Source: Linum tenue (lineage: Eukaryota; Streptophyta; Magnoliopsida; Malpighiales; Linaceae). Taken from it: a stretch of DNA of 64,000 nt. Positions 32,072 to 41,867 of this stretch are shown in pieces. Below the pieces are notes generated by a model, which worked only from the letters and a program-made list of their open reading frames with translations, was not told where the DNA came from and made no database searches. Each line of letters starts with the position of its first letter. Positions within the stretch are counted from its first letter, which is position 1. The translations under genes were made by a program, and so were the position numbers. The DNA lies in assembly GCA_946122785.1 (NCBI GenBank), contig CAMGYJ010000006.1:41064066-41128065 (forward strand), written 5' to 3'.

Positions 32072-34012
32072 ATGAGTGAGGAGACGTCAATGAATGGAGA
32101 AAGAGAGGAAATTACGGAGGAACGGTCGGGGCGGATGAGAGGGCTGACGCCCGAGATGGATGAGGGTGAAGAAAGTGATGGCATGTTCCGAGGGTCGGAA
32201 GGCGCCTCGATAACGAAAAAGGAGCTGTTTAGGATCATCGAGGATCAGGACGGAGCGATCGAGGCGCTTCGAAGGGAGGTCAACGCTTTAAAAAGGAGCG
32301 GAGGGATGACGCCCAGCCCAACGAAGAAGAGAGAAAGGGTAGCGGAGACAGAAAGTGAGTCCGGATATCTGAGGCGCCCCAGTTAGTGGCGCCCACGCGA
32401 TCACGAAGGGCTAGACGCAGGCGGGTGGAATGGAGGAATTTTGGGGCGCCTATCACGTCACTGCCCCGTGAAACAGCCTTTAGCGCGCAACATACTGATG
32501 GAGCCTGCGGGGACCAACATTCCCCCGCTCCCCACCTATGATGGGACCGCAGATCCAGAGGACCACCTTAATGTATACTTCACCAAGATGCAGCTTCACA
32601 ACAGTACAGACGCCACCTTGTGCAAAGTGTTTCCCTCAACTTTCGCGGGCGTGATCCTCGACTGGTACTACCAGATTGAAGAGGGGCGCATTGATTGCTT
32701 TGAGAAATTTGCTGAGATATTTCTGGCAAAGTTCGCCAGCAGGAAGCGTCGCACCCTGACCATAGGCGCCCTGTTCAAGGTCAAGCAAAGAGATGGAGAG
32801 GCGCTGAGGGATTTTTATGAGAGGTGGTTGTCCGTGGCCTTGGCGGTGAAAGACGCTCAGCCGTCAGTATTGGGAGTATGCCTAAACGGATGTACCACCA
32901 GCGAGGAGCTGTGTAGGTTGCTAGCAAAAAAAGACGTTGTATGCACCGAAGATTTGGATCGCAGAGTGCAAAAGGTAATCATGCTCGAAGAAACCTTGGC
33001 AGCCAGAAAGGTAGACAGGCGGAAGACAAGAGGGGAAGAGGTTGAGATGACAAGGAGGCCGCACCCTCCGAGCGGTTCAGGGTATGCGCCCATGAACCAC
33101 CCCCTACCGAGGAGAATGGACACCGGATGCCCGACGCCCAGGGGAGCAGGAGCCTTTTCCGAGTATAACGACACGCTGAAGAACGTACTCCAGCAGCGGG
33201 CGTGCGTGGTCGGTATGGAAAAAGCGAAGGAGGAGCTACCACCCCCGCCCTATGACCTCGACCAAGAAAATGCGCCCGATCGAGTACGTCTGACCATCGA
33301 AGCTATTTCGGGAACGATGGACTTGAGGGAAAAAATAGAGGCAAACCGCCGGCTGAGAGCGGCATCGGCGGACGTGCAGGAGGCTATCGATATCAGCTTC
33401 AATAGGGCGCCAGAAGAAGCGTGCATGCTCCCATCCATGGACGCCTTGGAGATACAAGGAGTGGTGGCGGGGTGCCAAGTGAGAAGGATGCTCGTCGACA
33501 CGGGAAGTTCGATGGACGTGTTATTCAAGGATACAGTGGTTCGCATGCAATTATCGCCGGAGCTCATCAGACCATCGGAGTCGGTTCTAGTCGGCTTCTC
33601 AGGGGAGCCCGCCAGATTAATAGGGCGAGTGCGCCTGCCGGTCACCTTGGGGGATGGGGAGCAAAGGGTGACGCGTGCCATCGAATTCGGAATAGTGGAC
33701 TGTCCTTCACCATATAACGCGATCCTGGGAAGACCCCTCCTGGCCTTATTCAATGGGGTGGCCTCTACTTGTCATCAAACCTTAAAATTCATTGCTCCGC
33801 AAGGAGTAGGCGTAGCCCGTGGACGAGGCGCCTCGCGTTATGCAAAGGAAGTAGGACGGAAGCGAAGGTGTTCCGATGCAAGAGTCAACGTGATGGAAAC
33901 CGTGGCAGAAGAGGCATCTCAAGCCGAGGCTGCCGACGAGGAGCTTATGGTGGCACTAGACGAAGGACGCCCGGATAGGCAGGTGAGGATATCTGCAGAG
34001 GCGACGAAATGA
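32072..34012 (+). pseudogene. Tat gag-protease, one premature stop
   Basis: The frame starts at ATG 32072, just downstream of the primer site, and stays in one phase to TGA 34010-34012, broken only by TAG at 32384-32386 (probably from a Gln codon). The N terminus is acidic and charged. The Retrotrans_gag domain follows at about 32500-32980 (P-T-Y-D-G-T-A-D-P-E-D-H, then F-A-G-V-I-L-D-W-Y). I see no CCHC zinc knuckle after it. The aspartic protease is at 33475-33800 with intact V-D-T-G-S-S and a downstream I-L-G-R-P. The stop codon overlaps the ATG of the pol frame as ATGA, so pol lies in the -1 phase. Confidence 0.85.
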
Positions 34013-37000
34013 AGGAGCGCCTCATCGCCCTCCTAAAGGAGTTCGCGGAGCTTTTTGCGTGGAGTGCGCTAGAAATGCCGGGCGTCACCCCCGAAACAGC
34101 CGTGCACAGGTTGGCGGTCGAAGAGGGCAGACGCCCCGTGCAGCAGAAGCGTAGGAACCTATCACCGGAGAAGGAGGCGGCGCTCAGGATCGAGGTGGAT
34201 AAGCTCCTGGGTGCCAACTTGGTCGAAGAAACCTCTTATGTTACTTGGCTATCGAATGTGGTCTTCGTGCCGAAACCGTCAGGAGATTGGAGAATGTGCG
34301 TGGATTACACGAGCCTCAACAGAGCATGTCCAACGAACGCCTACCCGATGCCCCGAATAGATCAGTTGGTGGATTCCACGGCATACCATGAGATGCTAAG
34401 CTTCGTGGACATGTTCTCCGGATACCACCAAATCCCCATGGCAGAAGAAGACCGACCTAAAACAGCCTTCATGACGCCCTTCGGAAACTTTTGCTACCAG
34501 GTCATGTCATTCGGGCTCAAGAATGCGGGCGCCACCTATCAAAGGATGGTCAACAGCATCTTCCATCAACAAATTGGTCGAAACGTGGAAGCCTACATGG
34601 ACGACTTGATAGTCAAGAGTCGGAGGCGTGAAGACCACCTGGAAGACTTGCGGCACCGAAGCAGGAAAGTTCCTGGAATTCATCATCACCAAGCGGGGCA
34701 TCAAGGCCAACTCAAAGCAGGTGGACGCCATTCTCAAGCTGACCTCCCCGAAGACGCCCAAGGAGGTGCAAGGCTTGGCAGGAAGGTTAGCGGCCCTGGG
34801 GTGTTTCATTCCCCGATCCGCGGACAAGGCCGCTCCTTCCTTTCGGACGCTCAAGAAGGCGGTGCGTTTTCAATGGACTACTGAGTGCGATGCAGGGATG
34901 CCGTTCAAAGAACTGAAGCAACTCCTAGCCGCCCCAACTGTGATGACGGCGCCCAAAGCGGGGGAGGCGTTGTACCTTTATATCGTCGTGTCGGAAGTCT
35001 CAGTAAGTGCAGTGCTCATCTCAAGGGAAGCCCACTCTGGAGAAGAAAGGCTGGTATACTATGTCAGTCGCACCATGGTCGCCCGCGAAAGATGATACGC
35101 ACCTATCGAGAAGGCCACATTGGCAGTTGTGATGGCCGCGACCAAGCTGAGGCCCTACTTTCATGCGCACACCATTGTAGTACTCACCAATCTACCGTTG
35201 AAGTCTAAATTGGGGTCAATGGATGTGGTCGGGCGCCTTGTCAAATGGGTAGTCCAGCTAAGTGAGTTTGACATCCGGTATGCGCCCCGACCGGCGATAA
35301 AAGCCCAGGTCTTGGCTGATTTCATCGCAGAAGGAGTAGCAGAGTAAGAGAGGGGGGCGGATGACTGTTGGCAGGTGCAGGTGGATGGGGTGGCCAGCCG
35401 CACCGGCGCTGGGGCAGGCATCATAATGATAAGCCCTGGAGGCGCGATGCACGAAGTCGCATTGCGATTTGCAACACTAAAAACAAACAACGCCGCGGAA
35501 TATGAAGCGGTTATCGCCGGCATGAGTATGGTCAAAGATTTGGGCGCCAATAAGGTCCAGGTCAGGTCCGACTCGGCCCTTGTCGTCAATCAACTTAACG
35601 GAGTCTTTGAGGTGAAAGAGGAGGCGCTGGAAGGGTACGTGCGAAGAGTGCGAGAGCTGGGAGCCTGGTTCGGAGAAATCTCTTTCGTCCACATCCCACG
35701 CGAAGAGAATGCCCATGCAGACGCTTTATCCAAGCTAGCGACTGCCGTGGATTTCGCGGAAGAACGGAAGGTTATAGTCACCGCAGAGGCGCCTCATGAA
35801 CATCTGGTCGCTACCCTAGAAAGTGTGGGTGCCGATTCCGGATGGATGGCGCCAATTGTACTGTTCCTGACCCAAGGCGTGGTGCCTAATGACCCAAAGG
35901 AAGCCTGGCGCCTCCGCCGAAAGGCGGCCCGATGTTCTATAATCGAGGGAAAGTTGTACAAAAGATCTCATGCGGGAGCATACTTGAGATGTCTTGACGA
36001 GGAGGAAAGCAGGGGGGCAATCGAGGAAGTGCATAGTGGAACGTGCGGCATGCACGCAGGTGCACGAAGTCTGGAGAAAACACTGCTACGACAAGGTTTT
36101 TACTGGCCAACAATGAGACGAGATGCAAAGGCGCATGTGGGCGCCTACCACCAGTGCCAAATTCATGCAAACGACATTCACATCCCGACGGCACCCATGC
36201 AAGGCAATGTAGGAGCCTGGCCATTCGCCTAGTGGGGCATGGATCTCTTGGGCCCTTTTCCCAAGGCGCCCTGACAAATGAAATACTTGATAGTGGCGGT
36301 CGATTACTTCTCCAAATGGATAGAGGCAGAACCTTTAGCCACGGGCACAGAAGCCCAGGTATGAAAGTTCACCAAGAAGAACATATTCACTCGGTTCGAC
36401 TTGCCCGAGTCCATCGTCATAGACCATGGAAAGCAGTTCGATTGCAAGAAGTTTGTGGAGTTCTGTTATGACAATGGTGTCGTGTTGAGGTTTTCTTCGG
36501 TGGCCTACCCACAAGCAAACGGTCAAGCGAAGGCGGCCAACAAAAGTATCATTCACGGATTACACACCCGGTTGGTGGGCGCCAAGGGCAAATGGGTTGA
36601 GGAGCTGCCAAATGTGTTGTGGGCGCATCGCACAACTTACAAAACCGCCACAGGAGAAACACCCTTCGCCTTGACTTACGGAAGCGAGGCAGTCATTCCT
36701 GTGGAGGTCAACATCCCAAGTTACCGCGTTGTCCAGTACAATCCAAACGGCAATGATGAGGCACGATCCAACGAATTAGACATGGCGGACAAAGTGAGGG
36801 AGGTGGCGGCAATCCGCTTGGAAAAAATGAAGCGGCAGGTGGCCCGATACTACAACAAGAAGATGCGTGCCCATGGGATCATTGAGGGCGCCCTGGTTCT
36901 CAAGCGTGACTTTCGCCCGGATGCCCGCGAGGGAAAATTAGCACCAAAGTGGAAAGGCCCATATCGAGTTCGAGATGTGGTAGGACCCAGTACGTTCAAG

Positions 37001-37102
37001 TTAGAGCATACTGACGGCAGAGTGGTGAAAAGAACATGGAACGCACAAAACCTGAGAATTTACCGTGAAGGCGCCGCACCTAGGGAAGGCGCCTCCACTT
37101 GA
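34009..37102 (+). pseudogene. Tat pol: RT, RNase H, archaeal-type RNase H, integrase, multiply broken
   Basis: Reverse transcriptase occupies 34009-34640 with P-S-G-D-W-R-M-C-V-D-Y, F-V-D-M-F-S-G-Y-H-Q-I and catalytic Y-M-D-D intact. A +1 frameshift near 34640 precedes the tether and first RNase H (34640-35347). A second, archaeal-type RNase H follows (35375-35750) with V-D-G, N-A-A-E-Y-E, S-D-S-A and H-A-D-A-L-S. Integrase covers 35990-37102. Its zinc site keeps both histidines and the last Cys, but the first Cys is Tyr (A-Y-H-Q-C). In the catalytic core, V-D-Y-F and I-D-H-G are present but the third acidic residue is Lys (N-G-Q-A-K-A-A-N, codon AAG at 36530-36532). Stops lie at 35093-35095 (TGA), 35345-35347 (TAA), 36230-36232 (TAG), 36272-36274 (TGA) and 36362-36364 (TGA). 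The copy cannot move by itself. Confidence 0.9.
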
Positions 37103-37708
37103 CAAGAGTCAGAAAGGGTAAAAGGGCGTTCGTAGTTGTAAGTGTTTGTCTATGTCGAAAACAAGTGTGTAGGTGCGTTTGTGTTGTGACTAAAGCGCTC
37201 GTGAAATAGCATTGTATCGTGTCCAAAGCGCCCAGTGTTCTAGCGCCCCAATAGTGACTTCATGTTTGTTCCCGCCATTTCGTATGAAGCAAAAGCGCCC
37301 AACTTCGCGCCCATTAATTTCGTGCTAGTAAAAGCGCCCAACTTTGAGCCCGATTGTGTGTTTAAGTGTAAGGAGTTAAGGGAAGTCATGAAAGCGCCCC
37401 GTCTCGCGCCCTTCAATCGCAAAGCGCCCCAATATCGCGCCCTGAGTCAGAGCAATAACGCGCCCAAATTTGCGTCATCAAAACGCGGTAATCAAAGTTA
37501 AAACAAAAATCCCGCCCAACTTTGCGCCCAGCGGCTACAAAGCGCCCTCATTATTTTTTTTTTTTTTTTTGCGCCCTAAAAGAGGATCAACGTTAAGTAA
37601 AATCAATCGCCCCAAGATACGATTCAATCACCAACAGAAACGCCTTTATAAATATAATAAATAAAAAAAATATATACAACAGGATCCTACTTAAGCGGCG
37701 CCCATTCT
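37103..37708. other. Spacer between pol and antisense gene, GCGCCC-rich
   Basis: No coding frame is credible. The word GCGCCC or its complement recurs about once every 30-40 bp (AAAGCGCCCAACTT and similar), and a T-run occupies 37555-37570. It separates two convergent genes, so it should hold both transcript ends; no clear terminator is recognised. Confidence 0.6.
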
Positions 37709-40182
37709 TTACTCTGCTTCAGAGTTGGCATCTCCAGCACTAGGCGCCTTCGGGGAAGGCGACGCAGGAGCAGATTCACTGGGAGGCGCATCGGCAGTAA
37801 AAGGCTCGGGCGCCCCTTCCGCTCCGCGGGGAGTCTTCAGCCCCCCGATCACATACTTGGCCATCTTAGTAAGGTCCCAAGTGTGATCGGGGTGATCCTT
37901 CTCCAACTTAACCTTCAAAATTTCGAGGCCGGTCAAGATGGCGTTGGCGCACATACCCTTTCCAACCTCTGACTCCTCGAAGGTGTCCAAAGAGTGGCGC
38001 AGGCCAGAAATTTCTTTCCGCGCCTCTTTCAAGGATTTCTTAGTCTCCTTGCAGGCGTCTTGCCACCTCTTCTTCTCCTCCTTGAGGATATCTATCTCGC
38101 TAGCTTGGGCGCCTGCCTCCTGCGCCAGCGCCTCCTTCTCCGCATGAAGGTCTGCCGACTTTTTGCGCTCGTCGTCAAGAGCGCCCTGAAGTCGCGACAC
38201 CTCCATGGCCGCGTTCATCTGTGCTTCCTCACACTCTTTCACCAGCTGCTCACGGCGCTCGGTCGCATTTTCTAGGTCGTGCTTCATGGAGGCAGCAGAA
38301 GTAGAGGCTTCGAGCGCCTCTCGTGTGGATTCATTGAGGCGTCAGGCGCCTCTCTCAGCAAAAAGGAGGATCTGCATACACCAAGTAAGAAAGATTAGCA
38401 CTTGTGCAAGAGACAAGACAATTCCACAACCATGGGAAAACAAGTACAAGAGTATATACCTTGGCGCCCACTTGGGCCAGTTCGGCGAAGAGGTGGTCCC
38501 CATTCACCTCCGATGGCACTTGCCACATCTTGGCGGCCGAAATCGCCAACCCCAAGGCGCAACCTCGATCGACTGCCGACAGCGGAGAGCACGGCAGGTT
38601 GATGCGCCCAACATCTGAGCGGCGCGACTGGAACACAGGAGGGCGCCCCTCCTCATTGAGGTGGTATTGGACGCCCTCCCCATCGCCCGAGGCAGCGACG
38701 CCTTCTTTACCCTTCCCCTTGTCAGCCTTTTTGCTGGCAGGGGCTAAGGGGGAGCCAGCTCTTTTCCCCCGACGAATCAGGGGCTCAACCTCCTCTTCCC
38801 CGGAGTTACCTTCTTGCTCCGCGGGTTCAGAATTAGGCGCCCCATCTCCAGCCTCCGGGGCGGAATACGCCACGCTAGCGGTCTTCGTATGAAGTGTGCC
38901 CCCCTTCACCCCCCTCTTCTTCTTCTTCTTCGGGCCAGGATGAGGCGCCTGTGATTGAGTGGCGGCTGGTACGGGCGCCTGTGACCGAACCGAAGGGGGC
39001 GCCCCCCCCCCCCCCCCCCCCCCGCGTCATAGCAGCAAGCCGACTCTTCATCAGCTTGCCAATACTGGTGAAGTCCGACCCTGCACATTGTCAAAATGGT
39101 TAGCTCAAATCATAACGAAAGTTATAGACAGAACACCTAGGCACCTACAAACCATCGTTATAATACGCCTCTAGAATCAGTAGGCGGTTTTCGGCAATAC
39201 GCAAATCCACGCGCTCCGTGCAAATCAAACGGGCGCCATCCTTCTCTGCCTGAGACAACACAACCGGCGAGTTAAATGCCTCGGTGTGTCCCAGCTCCCA
39301 CTGCCTTAGGAAGGCACCTCCACTCTCGAAGAAGGAGTCCCTATACGCTACGCCTTCATAAAGAAGAAGCTGTTAAACCAACTGCGGTTCAACTTGGGAC
39401 ACCGTTCCACGAAGTGATAGGGGCGCTTCTTCCGTTTTGGAGAGATAAGCAGTTGTCAAGAGGCGTCATCTTAAAGAAGTATCTGAACAAGTTGAAGGTG
39501 GGCTCCACGTTGTACTCCCGGCACCTCAACTTGAACAAGATGACGATTGTGATGACCGAGGGGGACAGGCGCCCCAGCGGGCAGCCGCAAGTCGTCAAAA
39601 TCCCTTCCATAATGTGGTCAAGGGGAAATCGCAGCCCGAACCGGAAATACTCCTGATACACCCCGATCCACTTCGGCCCACAAACACCGACTCGGGAGAG
39701 AGCGGAGGGAGGCGCGTACCACCAGTCGCGAGGCAGTTGGAGACTGGTCACCAGCTCGTGGACGCGCGCCAAAGTAACAGTCGACTCATGCTTCGGCCCG
39801 GCCACGTCAAAGGGCAAATGAGCCGTCTCCACTGGTAAATGATCAGGAGGAATGGATTTCTCCCATGTTGTGATCTTGTAGGACCCATCCGCAGACAGGA
39901 AACCTAGAGTCGAGGCGCTTGATGGACCAGCGGACGTAGAAGCAGGCGCCCCCTCTAAACCAACAAACGACCCAGGCGCAACGTGGACGCGGAGTAATTG
40001 ACGCCCTACCCTAGATAGCTAGAATGAATTCAACAAAAACAACCAACGAGAGAAGATTCCTTACCGCTTTGAGTCGGACGCCTTGCTTCACCGCCTACGC
40101 CCGAGACGCCCGCGCCCGCACCAGTCGCACCAGCGCCAGAGGCGCCTTCGCCTGAAGTCTTGTCTTGTTGTGGCGACGACAT
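37709..40182 (-). pseudogene. Antisense spliced gene of Tat element (Transposase_28-like domain plus coiled coil)
   Basis: Four exons can be read on the minus strand. Exon 1: 40182-40065, ATG, Gly/Ala/Ser-rich, donor G|GTAAGG. Exon 2: 40005-39153, acceptor GGGTAG, donor ATG|GTTTGT; it encodes the domain known as putative gypsy-type transposon protein (W-W-Y-A-P-P, S-R-V-G-V-C-G-P-K-W, Y-F-R-F-G-L-R-F-P-L). Exon 3: 39080-38460, acceptor TGTGCAG, donor AAG|GTATAT, a Lys-rich low-complexity linker. Exon 4: 38371-37709, acceptor TATGCAG, a long coiled coil (L-K-E-E-K-K-R-W-Q and neighbouring heptads) and an acidic Ser/Pro tail. Codon phase is preserved across every junction. Lesions: two frameshifts around 39445-39355, a 22-bp homopolymer that is out of frame in exon 3, and TGA at 38344-38342. 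Such antisense ORFs are known in Tat elements; their function is not settled. Confidence 0.8.
39002..39023. repeat. C22 homopolymer in antisense exon 3
   Basis: Twenty-two consecutive C on the plus strand (a poly-Gly tract in the antisense frame). Joining the upstream frame (M-T-R-G) to the downstream frame (A-P-P-S-V-R-S) needs a multiple of three, 21 or 24, so this length shifts the frame. A sequencing or assembly error in the run is possible. Confidence 0.85.
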
Positions 40183-40320
40183 TCTCAACTGACGAAAGAA
40201 AGGGTGACGATTGCAGAGAGTGACAGGAGAGAGGTCAGAGCAGAATCTAGAGAGAAGTCAGAGCGAAATCTTAGAGAGAGATCAGGTTGTAGAAAGTGAC
40301 AAGAACTGAGGGGGGAGGGG

Positions 40321-40330
40321 TATTTAAAGG
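40321..40330 (-). promoter_or_regulatory. TATA box of the antisense gene
   Basis: CCTTTAAATA on the minus strand in a pyrimidine-rich promoter-like context, about 140 bp upstream of the antisense ATG at 40182 and 430 bp inside the 3' LTR. It implies an initiation site near 40295. Confidence 0.55.
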
Positions 40331-40759
40331 AGGCGAGAATCCCAGCCAGGGCTCGCGCCGCGCGCCACGTGTCAATATCACAGGCGGACTTTTGAGCTTC
40401 CCCCCACCTTTTCCTTTTTGAAATTTTCGAAATTCGAAATTTAAAATTTGGCTAGCAAGAAAAACGTGGGGCCCATGTCAAAATCCCACCCGTGAGGGGG
40501 GCATAAGGGCTGGCGCACCCATAGAGAGCGCCACGAATAGGCGCCCACGAACCACGAAGAGAAAGCACGCAGAGCAGAGGGCATCATCAAAGGCGGGGCG
40601 CCTACCAGTGAAGGATGGTCGATAAAGAATTCGGGCGTCACATGGACTGGCGCACCCTGAAAAGCGGACGCCCACAAAAAAGAAGGATGCAAGGCCACGG
40701 CAGGAGAATCAGTTAGGCGCTCAATGGTGAAGCCATGAGCACCTAACTGGGGGGGCAAT

Positions 40760-41254
40760 TGTTGGGGTACTACCCATCAAATAAGTGGTCTGGACCCCCA
40801 AGCAACAGAATTGGAGGACAAGGCCCGTGAATGGGTTAGTGAGGCATCTCTAGGCCCAAGCAAGATGAGGGGCGCATGAGGACAAAACACTAAAAGCCAA
40901 GGGAGGCCAGGCTGTCAAGTGGTCCATCGCCGGCAAGCACCTGTCAACGTGTCAGAAGCCTGACAAAGCAGTTGAGATATCTGACAAAGAGGGTACAAGG
41001 CATTAAATGGGGACAGTGACGTGGAAGAGATCAACCTCGAAATCGGTGAGTATAAATAGGGGCAGTTGGTAGCATTTACACAGGTTGGACTCTCTCACTA
41101 AAAACTCTTACTTTGGGACACTTCCCTCTCTAAGAAGCTAACTTGGGCGTCGGAGGATTAACGGGCCCGGGCGCCCCTTCCTTGTTCGTGTGTGTTGGCA
41201 AGCACCGGTCAAAGGGAAGTATCAGGAGTCCCGACGGGTGTTGTGGCTCAAACA
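40760..41254 (+). repeat. 3' LTR of Tat element
   Basis: 495 bp, TGTTGGGGTACT...GGCTCAAACA, preceded by the purine tract AACTGGGGGGGCAAT. TATA box TATAAATA at 41051-41058. Confidence 0.95.
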
Positions 41255-41384
41255 TCTACCAATCCACCACCATCATCGTCGTTGCCGCCGGTCGGCCATC
41301 ACCACCCACATCCCGATCCTCATTTTAACAGTTACCGATTCAATTTCTGTATCCAATTTCAATTTCCCAATTCGCCACCGAGAA

Positions 41385-41867
41385 TGTTGGGATGAATAGC
41401 TTTGAAAAGCTATAAATGAAATTAATAATTAATTATCCAGTATTTTCCCATAATACATAAGATGGATAATTAATAAAAAGAATATTATGGAGATAATTAG
41501 AATTAATTATCTTAATATATTATATTTTAAATATGGAAGTAATTATCTTCCTAATTAAAATGTGACTTATTCCCAAAGAAAGAGGGAATATTTTGGGTTT
41601 TCTGCTCCTATAAATAGCAAACCCCCCAGACTTCTAAACATACCTCAGAATAGTAGAAACACGAGAGAGAGTGAATTTATATAACTCCGGTTTTTCGCAC
41701 AAAACCGATGAGCAACAAATCAGAATGGCTGTTTTATCCTGGAGGAGACCGGCTGATATTCTGTTGTGCGCAATACGAGGCAGTGTCGCGAACGTCTTAA
41801 AGAGAGCGACCTAGTCCGCGACTCAGCCAGATTCGGTAACCTAATTTTTCATGTTCGATTTCTAACA
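41385..41867 (+). mobile_element. Solo LTR, plus orientation
   Basis: 483 bp, TGTTGGGATGAA...GATTTCTAACA, with TATA box CTATAAATAG near 41608. Flanks GAGAA and GAGTA (41380-41384, 41868-41872) match at four of five positions, a slightly eroded target duplication. No internal sequence adjoins it. It is the same family as 6218-6704 in opposite orientation. Confidence 0.8.

Larger units (their letters stand above)
31536..41259 (+). mobile_element. Tat-lineage Ty3-gypsy retrotransposon, full structure
   Basis: The element 31541-41254 (9714 bp) is flanked by a perfect 5-bp duplication TCTAC (31536-31540 and 41255-41259). Order: 495-bp LTR, primer site, gag-protease, reverse transcriptase, RNase H, second RNase H, integrase, spacer, antisense gene, 495-bp LTR. 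The second RNase H after the usual one and the antisense gene with a Transposase_28-like domain are hallmarks of the Tat clade. By eye the LTRs differ at roughly 3% of positions, so insertion is not very recent. All genes carry disabling changes, and integrase has lost catalytic and zinc-binding residues. Confidence 0.95.
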
